Assembly (NCBI RefSeq): GCF_011386835.1
Contig: NC_088797.1
Span: 38,315,583-38,379,582 of the forward strand
Length of the DNA: 64,000 nucleotides
Reading direction: 5' to 3'
From: Chrysemys picta bellii
Taxonomy: Eukaryota; Chordata; Testudines; Emydidae
The stretch's first letter is position 1. Every line of letters starts with the position of its first letter. The position numbers and the translations under genes are program-made. Below the pieces are notes generated by a model. It searched no databases. It saw nothing but the letters and a program-made list of their open reading frames with translations, and had not been told where the DNA came from. Shown piece by piece: positions 11,690 to 64,000 of the stretch.

Positions 11690-14050
11690 AAGGCTACCCT
11701 ACCTCACCAAGAAATTTAATATTTGTTCCATTCATATGTCTTTTATTATTTTACTCCACATTGGAGGGTAATTTGCCTTAAAAAGATTTATGTTTCTCCA
11801 CAATACTTATTCCTAAATATTTTAAAGATTCCTTTATCCATTTAAATTTATGTAGCTGACAACAGGTTGTTTTGACCCTTTCAGGAATATTCATTCCTAA
11901 AATTTCAGATTTATCATAGTTTATTTGGAAACCTAATACCTGTCCAAGTTCTAAAATCAACTGTTTTATAATTTTTAATAAGTTTTCTGGATCCTGCAAA
12001 TATAATAAGACATTGTCAGCACACAAAGCTATTTGTGTTCTAATCCGCAAGACATTTTGATGCCCTTTTCCAAGAGGCTATTTCTCACGTTTATTGTAAA
12101 TAGTTTCATTGCCAAAGCAAACAGCAGGGGGAATAACGGGCAACCCTATCTCATACTCCTAGACAAATTAAAAGGAGGGGATTGATGACTATTAACCAAA
12201 ACAGACGCTCAAGGATGAGTATAGAGGATCAATATGCCTCTATAAAAACTGATTTTCAAAACCAAATCTTTCCAAAATCTTTCTGAGGTACTCCCACTAC
12301 AGCCAGTCAAAGGCTTTCTCAGTATCCAAAGAAAGCAGCACACAGGAAGAATTGCTAGAATTAACATTATAGATCTAATTCAGAGTTCTTTTGATAGTAT
12401 CAGATAGATGCCTGCCAACAGTGAATCCAGACTGGTCTGAGTGAACACATTTGGACAAGATGACACTTAATCTGTTTGCTAGCACCTTGGCTTACATTTT
12501 AGAATTCACATTAATTAAAGAAATAGGTCTGTATGATGCACAATTGGTAAGATCTTTTCTTTCTTTTAGAATGATTACAATTTTTGCCTCTTTTCATGAA
12601 TCTGGAATCTCACTCCTCTGTAATATGCCATGAAACAATTCAGTTAAAATAGGGACCAACACTTGTTCAGAGCTCTATAATACTCCCCAGAATGGGACCT
12701 GGAGCTTTCTTGGATTTTAAATTCTTAACTACATCTTCAGCTTCCTCTGCAGTAATTTGCCTATCAAGAGCTGCCACATCATCCTCTGAGACCTGAGGAT
12801 TTTTATATTTCTCAAATCTCTATTTATAAATTCAGGATTTGGATGTTCTGAAGTATACAAAGTATAGAAAAAAGTTAGCAAACATTTCAGAAAACTGTCT
12901 GATGCCTGTTACTAAATATCCCTTTTTATTTCTAATCAGAAGGATGGCTGATGTATCCTGTTTGTTTTAACTTTCTGTCTAAAAGCCTATCAGCTTTATT
13001 GCCCTTTTCATAATATTTTTGTTTAATATAGCTAAATGTTTGCTCAGCTTTACCTGTTTGTAACAGTTTAATCTTCCCTCTAATTTCAGTTATTTTCTTA
13101 TAAATTTTTTTAGATCCTATAGATTTATGTCTCCTTCCAGAAAAGAAAGTTATTTAACTAAAGTATCTTCTTCAAGAGCTCTCATCTTTTTGAGGTATAT
13201 TTTATTTATAGGTATTCCCTTCATTACTGCTTTTCCAGCATATCAGAGAACCCTCATATCATTTTATTTTATATAGTACTGATTTTTTTTCCAGTTTATG
13301 GTTATAAGGGGGTGATACAACAAGGCTCCATTCAACCACCAGACCCTTTGTTTTTCTACTGAGTTCCAATCTTGCTGCAGAATGATCAGACCAAGTTATA
13401 ACTCCCAGATTAGCTTTTTTGACCAAATTAGCCAAAACCCTAGAAATGAAAATCATATCAATCCTGGAATAAGATCCACGAGTAGCAGAATAATATGTAT
13501 AGTTCCTGACATCCAGATTCATTTCCCAACAGACATCCCCCAGATCCTCATTTTCTAAGTGATGCAACAAATTTGCACTTGCTCTTCCCCAACACCTCTG
13601 TGTACATACAATTGATCCAAAATGGAATTAAGCACCTTATTAAAATCCCCCCTAGAATTATATCCCCTTCCATAAAACTTCCCAAGTCACTAAAAAACTG
13701 ATTTAAAAAAAAGCTTGCCTGTGATTTGGAGCATATGCATTGGCCAAGATGAGAAGTTTACTTTTCAAGAACCTCTGAAAACCTCTATCTGCCTGCTGTA
13801 TTTATAAATTGTACTGAAACAATAAAAGCAAAAAGTATTGCCACCCTGATCTTTTATTAGATTGGCCTGGAGAGAGATATGGTAGCTGAGTCCAAGATAT
13901 ATTCAGGTGTTTATCATAATTTTTCTTCAAGTGTGTTTCCTATAAATAGATTATACTCAGACAATTCTTTGTCAGCGAGCAGAATACTCTTTTCCTTTTT
14001 GTTGGATTATTCATTCCCATAACATGAACAGTCATGACATTAATAAACTC
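11690..14050 (-). mobile_element. Decayed L1-type LINE, ORF2 endonuclease and reverse transcriptase remnants
   Basis: Minus strand, in order from the 5' side. Near 14030, MNNPTKRKRVF resembles the L1 endonuclease start. Near 13930, a degraded QETHL motif. At 13570-13259, a frame with YTYYSATRGSYSRIDMIFIS and the catalytic SDH box in ITWSDHSAARLEL. At 12050-11778, the RT catalytic region CADNVLLYLQDPENLL (normally FADD), then INYDKSEILGMNI and LKYLGIS. Between them, RT remnants with many frame changes. ORF1 and the 5' part are absent. The lost second Asp and the stops mean it is inactive. Confidence 0.8.
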
Positions 14051-15174
14051 ACCCATGAGTAAAGATCTGGCCTAGACTCTGAAGACTCACACACAAACTT
14101 ATACCCCCCTCCTGGTCCACTTACCCATCACCTCTGAACTTGGCTCACTAAGTTTAAGGCATACTTTGTGATATATAAATAAAAACAACAAGGGATTCTC
14201 ACTTGGTGTCGACTCCCTATTTTACGATATGCCTTCCGGTTAGTTGCTCTTTTTGCAACATCCCTCTCTAGTCTTTTGGCCCCTCAGTGAGACTTACATC
14301 AACTAGACTCCCTCTGTGGACCAATGTCACAGATGGCATTTAAGGGTGTATGTTGATTCCTGGGCCTGACTCTAAGGGAGTGTGAATTCAATGCAAAAGT
14401 ACTAAAAGAAGGTGCAAGTTACTGCAGCTTCCCTTAGATTTGATCAAACTAGCCTCTGAATTTGGTCCTTAGTGTATTCTTACCTAACATGTTGGGGACA
14501 ACACACAACAAAATGAATGAGTAATGAGCAGCTCAAAACTTCCATGTTCCCAACAAGAAACACTGACATCTGAAAGACAAACTAACACAATGGGAGATTA
14601 TATTGTGGGTTTATGACTTGAAGAACAAATCCAAACCCTGCTTGATGTTCATAAAAGTTACTTTATTTCTATTTTACATAGCACGTTGAGCTGAATATGC
14701 TGCTTGATGATGGTGCATAATGTGAAATAAGTCTCAGCCCCAGTTGCATAGCATAGACTGCTCTTGGACTAAGTTAACTAAAAAGGCTTCTTGTTCCTAA
14801 AAATGGCGTAAACTGCTGGTGGTTTCCTGATGTCACTTACATTTGGAGATGGCAGTGTAAGAGTCTTAAAGTGGGTCCAGATGTAACCAGGCCCAGTATG
14901 TATAACTATAGTCTTTTGAGTTCTCATGAAGAATTGCAATAACCTGAGATTCAATCATTGTTTTTGTTGCTAACTTTTGAGTTTCACTTATAGAACCAGA
15001 TGTAGTATCTTGGATTTCCTCTAGACATGTTTGAGGAAGAAGACTTTTATTTTTAAGTTGAAAATTTAACTGCACGGTTAACCAACTTCAATGACGTTTT
15101 AAACATATTGGACAAGCAATTTTGTTTAAGAAATAAGATAGTTAAAAAATTAATTCTGAAAATACTGCCAACAA
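14051..15174. other. Non-coding stretch immediately downstream of PPARG
   Basis: Flank between the L1 remnant and the PPARG 3' end. No second gene (for example TSEN2, the downstream neighbour in mammals) is seen before position 1. Confidence 0.5.
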
Positions 15175-15386
15175 TTTCATGATATAGACATTTTTAATAT
15201 TAAAAGTAAATTGTAAATGTGTCTTTATAAACAATATGCATAAAATACATCTACTATACTAAAGCTTTCTCTCTTTTTTAAATGGTATTTCACAGTAATT
15301 TCTTAGGTATGTAATGTTTTCCCTCAAAGAAATAGTGCAATTTGAAGAACGTACATTATGTCAGCGGATTAGAATTTTTGTGGTCA
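15175..15386 (-). other. PPARG: PPARG 3' untranslated region with probable poly(A) signal
   Basis: Directly after the stop codon, the minus strand is AT-rich. It carries TTTTATGCATATTGTTTATA (15253-15234 on the minus strand) followed by a run that resembles the mammalian PPARG 3' UTR as I remember it. A variant poly(A) hexamer ATTAAA lies at 15198-15193. No AATAAA is seen closer to the stop. The mammalian PPARG 3' UTR is also about 200 bases, so an end near 15175-15160 is likely. The exact cleavage site is inferred. Confidence 0.7.
15193..15198 (-). terminator. Probable PPARG polyadenylation hexamer ATTAAA
   Basis: ATTAAA on the minus strand about 190 bases after the stop, inside AATATTAAAAATG. 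It is the common single-base variant of AATAAA. No better hexamer lies between it and the stop. The role is inferred from position. Confidence 0.5.
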
Positions 15387-59453
<44,067 letters not shown>

Positions 59454-61245
59454 TGTAATCCCTGAAAGAAAAAAAAGAAAGAAACAGACATTTAAAAAAC
59501 TGCTTCTTCTCCATCCAATGAGGACTCAGTAGGCTCACATAATTCATGTTACTGTTAGGTGAATAATCTACACAGAGATACATACAAGATGCATAAAATA
59601 ATTACTTACTTTAAATTATTAAGAATAGCTTAATGACACACATCCTGCTTTTATATTTTAAAAAATATTTATACCATGCGGAGGCCTTCAAGTTCTTACA
59701 AAAATGGATATTGCTAATTTAAAGGAACATGGGACATGATTCTCATGTTTCACCATTTTTTACATGGTGGAGTTACTGTTGATTTATACCAATCTACATG
59801 AGAGCAGAGTTATGGTGGTTTTGGTCTGCATGGGTTAATTTCTAACATTATCAGGCTCTAAATTGATTTACTAAGTATTCTGCCAGGTTTAAGCATCCAA
59901 AAATCCTAACAATTTAAAAAAATATAATTTTATGCTATGAAAAATATATTTGATATCAATATTATAGTACAAATAGCAGATAGGAAGTTTTCAAAAACAT
60001 CTAAGTGATTAAGTCCCACTGAAGGCACTTCGAAAATTTTATCCTACATCCTCACAACCATGGCTCGAAGAAACTTCTTATTATGAGTTTCCATACCCCA
60101 CTATGTTTCTGGGTTGCCACATTTTCTCTTAAGTTTTAATAAGAAAGGCCCAAATCAAAAGTCTAAATGTGTATAAGCCCTAAACAAATTGATATTTAGT
60201 TCTCAGTCCAAAACCTGCAGTTTGTCCTCTTCCTATCATGTGCTGAACTAAATTCCTTGATTTGAACACCTTTGAATTCCAAAGAAGTTAGAATTCCAAT
60301 CTGAATTTTGCACACGGGGCCCTAGCTCTACTTTTTAGTGAGTTATAAAAAGATCTTTAGATTAAAATTAGAATGAACATCATGAAATTACAATAAAGTA
60401 GTCAGCATGGTATTTCATTTGGACTTGAGACTCATTAAAGTATATAGACTTTAAACTTTTATGTAATATGAACTTGTTTGACTTGGTTTACTTTGAACCA
60501 ACTAATACTACTCTGTCATGCTGCCAAAAAGTCTGTTGTTACAAAATGGATATCATAGATGCCGATCTTCAATTTAGAGGAAACAATATGTGTTTCACAG
60601 ATTGTGATTCTTTGCTGGTGATGGCTGCTAGATGTGCAGGTCTCACAGACCCACCTGCTTGTTTTTCTGTATAGCAAGCACTGACAGTATGTTTATGCTT
60701 CTTACTCCTAAACATTAGATGAGAGGGCAGAAGGTGTAACAGTAACTGATACAGAAAGAAGTGCCCTTCCAATAGCAGTGGTTCAAGGATGAAGAACTTA
60801 GGCAACTCCTTAGCAGTTTCCCCAGTTCCTTCCCCCAAAGTCTTACAAATTGCATGGGATAGATATATGGACCCTTATTCTAGTCTCAGTGAAAGCAGGA
60901 TTGTGCCAATGGTAAACAAAGAATTTCTGACTAATTTCTCCAAGCCAGAAAAACCTTCTGAATATATAATCCTGGTTGTCCAAATGTTTAATTGGTTTTA
61001 AATGGTTCCCACAAAAATGTATTCTTCTTTCAGTGTGTATGGGATCTATACATGGAAATCAATCTTCAGATCAATAGGGGCATTCTATCTTCATTTTAGT
61101 TACACAGATTTCCAGATAAAAGCGTAAAAATAGTCCAATGAAAAGAATGACCACTTGTTTGTTTGGCTACCTGACATTTTTTCTTAGTTATAAATCCATT
61201 CCTTTAATTATTCCTGCCCACCTCAAAAAACCCTTAACACATGCT

Positions 61246-62049
61246 TAGGGCCCTATCAAATTCACAGTCCATTTTGGTCAATTTCACGGTCATGGGATTT
61301 TAAAAATCGTAAATTTCGTGATTTCAGATATTTAAATCTGAAATTTCACTGTGTTGTAACTGTAGGGGTCCTGACATAACTCTGAAGGCAGCATCATAGA
61401 AGTAACGGTGGCATAGTATGGCATTGCCATCCTTACTTCTGCGCCGCTGCTGATGGGGTGCTGCCTTCAGAGCTGGGCGCTTGGTGGCAGCCGCCACCCA
61501 GCTCTGAAAGCAGCACAGAAGTAAGGGTGGCAATACCACGACCCCCCTAAAATAACCTTGTGACACTCCGCCATTACTTTTTTTTGGGTCAGGAGCCCCA
61601 ATTTGAGAAACACTGGTCTCCCCGTGAAATCTGTTCTTTTAACCTTCAGCAGGGATCGGCAACCTTTGGCCCGCGGCCCGCCAGGGTAAGCCCCCTGGCA
61701 GGCCGGGCCGGTTTGTTTACCTGCTGCATCCACCGCATGTAGCCACAGTTCACCGCTCCAGGCCAATGGGGGCTGCGGGAAGTGGCGTGGGCCAAGGGAT
61801 GTGCTGGCCGCCGCTTCCCGCAGCCCCCATTGACCTGGAGCAGCAAACCGCGGCCAGTGGGAGCTACGATCGGCCGAACCTGCAGACGCGGTAGGTAAAC
61901 AAACCGGCCCGGCCCGGCCCACCAGGGGGCTTACCCTGGCGGGCTGCATGCCAAAGGTTGCCGATCCCTGCCCTATACCATACAGATTTCACAAGGGAGA
62001 CCAGATTTCACGATCCGTTTTTCATGGATGTAAATTTGGTAGGGTCCTA
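61246..62049 (+). mobile_element. Non-autonomous hAT element, copy C, with nested MITE
   Basis: Ends TAGGGCCCTATCAAATTCAC and AAATTTGGTAGGGTCCTA, same family and orientation as 863-1589. Flanks CACATGCT and TATATGCT match at 6 of 8, the two differences being C/T. It holds a second element at 61650-61970. Confidence 0.8.
61650..61970. mobile_element. GC-rich palindromic hAT-type MITE nested in copy C
   Basis: 321 bp. CAGGGATCGGCAACCTTTGG at the left is matched exactly by the inverse right end; pairing continues through gcccgccagggtaagccccc. No clear 8-bp duplication around it. It interrupts the gtgaaatct ... accctata ... gatttcac region of the host element. Confidence 0.75.
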
Positions 62050-63429
62050 TATATGCTTAACTTCAGCTGCATGCTAACTCTATCTCTATTCAGCAAAGTA
62101 CTTAAGCACTGAAGATAATGAGATTTAAGCACATGCCTAAAATTAATGGGATTTAAGCACATGCTTAAAATTAAGCACAAATGTAAGAGATTTGCTGAAC
62201 AGACATAAGCGTATGCATGTGCTTAAAGCTAAGGATATGCTTAAGTGCATCACTTGAATCAGGGCATATGTACATAGAACTGCCATCGAACTGTTGCATG
62301 CATGATTGAGGTTAGTGTTCAATAGAAAGGATTAAAATAAACTCCAAAGTCTCCATGTACCATTCATAAGCAATGCAAAAATATTCACACAATTTTAAGG
62401 GGGCACTATATAGTACTTTCAAGCTAAAGAGCTTCAGTTTGCAAATTGCTACAAGCTAATCAAATTTAACAGTAACTATATTTTTATGCTGTAACACAGT
62501 ACATAGGCATCTCCTGAATTTAGGAAAGCAAGACAAGGATTTAGTTTTATGAATGTGACCATTCTCAAAATAAGACCACATGTGCTACCAAAACAGACCA
62601 GCTTCTATGTTTGATGACAATCCTGGCCTGTGTGCCATTTCCTTTTTGTCACATTTTGAAATCTCAATAGGAGAATACTCCTTACTCTTATAAACAGCTC
62701 TAGGGTTCATAGACCAAAAAGCATATATGGTTCAAGAAAGAGGCTGCTCTTTCAAAAAATCTAATAAATATGTAATGTGTACAAATATTTCAGGACTGAA
62801 GATACTGCATTCATCCTCCCTGAATTGCTTCTTTAGTTTTCTTTGTGTGCGTAAAATTTCTCATCCTGCATGAATATAAAGAATATGAGTCACTTGCATT
62901 CATGATACACTACTACCAATGCAAACTTACTACTATGTTGAAAAATGCACATGATTATCCACTGACTGGCTGTAGTGCAGTGTTTCTCAGTTGGTGAGGA
63001 TGGTTCTCCCACCTCTTCAAGGAAGGTCAAAACTAGGGTGACCATATTTCCTTTTGCTGAATATGGGACACCTGGTAAAATTACTCATATTCAAGCGAGT
63101 TCAACGGCAATCAAATCAGAACTATGCAGTACAAATGTTCAAATTAACATCAAGTTGACTGAGCTCCTGTTAAAAAAGAAATACTGTGTAGTTGGATTCT
63201 TTTTATATATCTTCTTATCTTTAAGGCTTTAGGATTTACACGGGGAGGGATGACACACACACTCCCGTACACCTCTCTCACACAGCCGGGTAACTGACCG
63301 ACCCTCCCTTTCCTGCCCAGCGCTCTCCACTTTCCATGTCTGGCTGGGCCCCTGGGATGGACCCTCTCCTGGTACGGGATGCAGGGCCGGCTCCAGGCGC
63401 CAGCCAACCAAGCACGTGCTTAGGGTGGC

Positions 63430-64000
63430 ACCTTGTAAGGGACGGCACTCAGGGGTTTTTTTTTGCTTGTTTGTTTTGTTTTGGCGGGGCGGTGCTCAGG
63501 GGTTTTGTTTTTTTTTGGTTCGGCGGGGCGGCGCCTGGGGGGGTTGTTTTTGTTTCGGCGGGGCAGCACTCGGGAGGGTGTTTTTGTTTCAGCGGGGCGG
63601 CGCTGGGGGGGGTGTTGTTTTTGTATTGTCGGGGCGGCGCTGGGGGGGTTGTTTTTGTTTTGGAAGGCCGCACTTGGGGGGTTTTTTTTGGTTCGGCAGG
63701 GCGGCACTCGGGGGGGGGTTGTTTTTGGTTTGTCGGCTCGGTGCTTGGGAGGGTGTTTTTGGTTCAGCGGGGCGGCGCTCGGGGGGGTTGTTTTTGGTTC
63801 AGCGGGGTGGCGCTCGGGGGGGTTGTTTTTGGTTCGGCGGGGCAGCACTCGGGGGGGTGTTTTTGTTTTGGTGGGGCAGTGCTCGGGGGGGTTGTTTTTG
63901 ATTCGGCAGGGTGGCGCTCGGGGGGGTTGGTTTTGGTTCGTTGGCTCGGTGCTTGGGAGGGTGTTTTTGGTTCGGCGGGGCGGCGCTCTGGGGGGTTGTT
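63430..64000. repeat. G-rich minisatellite, about 34-36 bp unit, running off the window
   Basis: About 15 units with consensus ggttcggcggggcggcgctcggggggttgttttt. One distinctive variant unit (ggctcggtgcttgggagg) occurs at 63735 and again at 63943, 208 bases apart, about six units. It produces spurious open frames on both strands. Confidence 0.85.

Larger units (their letters stand above)
59462..64000 (-). other. Upstream of PPARG coding exon 1: 5' intron or flank
   Basis: In known vertebrates a long intron separates this coding exon from the non-coding first exons and the gamma-2 exon. I see no candidate for these here: no minus-strand frame resembling the gamma-2 N-terminus ends at a plausible donor. 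Contents: AT-rich sequence (59462-61240), a hAT element with a nested MITE (61246-62049), AT-rich sequence (62050-63020), the start of a TAGGGTGACC-type repeat (about 63034), and a G-rich minisatellite from 63430 to the end. Confidence 0.6.

Noticed and set aside
1..15174. Search for a second gene such as TSEN2 downstream of PPARG
   Set aside because: No exon-like frame matching a tRNA-splicing endonuclease or any other host protein is visible; in mammals the gap is larger than this stretch.
61467..61949. 160-residue minus-strand open frame
   Set aside because: It spans the palindromic MITE and part of the hAT copy; it is transposon sequence with no transposase similarity.
63416..63901. 161-residue open frame with Gly/Phe-rich repeats
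   Set aside because: It is a direct read-through of the G-rich minisatellite; the opposite strand also gives Pro-rich frames. No start context or domain.
63430..64000. CRISPR-like array reading of the regularly spaced repeats
   Set aside because: The units are directly adjacent with no unique spacers, and the genome is vertebrate.

Overview
The window is nuclear vertebrate DNA, most likely from a cryptodiran turtle. The only host protein-coding gene I can support is PPARG (peroxisome proliferator-activated receptor gamma), on the minus strand. All six exons of the gamma-1 type coding region are present, from the ATG at 59453 to the TAA at 15387. They give an intact 1,428-base reading frame (475 codons plus stop). 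Every splice site is GT-AG and every phase closes. The turtle call rests on the repeats: tRNA-derived SINEs with a CR1-like tail (the tortoise Pol III SINE type), abundant CR1, and many hAT, Harbinger-like and Tc1/mariner-like miniature elements.

Layout: 1-15160 is flank downstream of PPARG. It holds a CR1 tail, a broken Rex/RTE-like LINE split by a hAT element, a tRNA-type SINE, Harbinger-like MITEs, a probable LTR-like repeat, a hAT element carrying a CR1 tail, and a decayed L1. 15160-59461 is the PPARG body: last exon and short 3' UTR (15.2-15.6 kb), exon 5 (30.6-31.0 kb), exon 4 (39.0-39.2 kb), exon 3 (50.5-50.6 kb), exon 2 (56.4-56.6 kb) and exon 1 (59.2-59.5 kb). Its introns carry most of the repeats, including a CR1 inserted in another CR1 and a MITE inserted in a long CR1. 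59462-64000 is intron or 5' flank on the promoter side, with a hAT element holding a second palindromic MITE and a G-rich minisatellite that runs off the window end.

The exons encode one nuclear receptor: the N-terminal A/B domain (exon 1 and part of 2), one zinc finger each from exons 2 and 3, the hinge (exon 4), and the ligand-binding domain (exons 4-6) ending in the AF-2 helix. Non-coding first exons, promoters and the gamma-2 N-terminal exon were not found and probably lie beyond 64000.

I found no undescribed gene system. The most useful observations are the nested transposon insertions, many with exact target-site duplications, which give a relative order of insertion, and a few PPARG residues that differ from the mammalian protein. 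All repeat names are from memory of family features, not from a database search.
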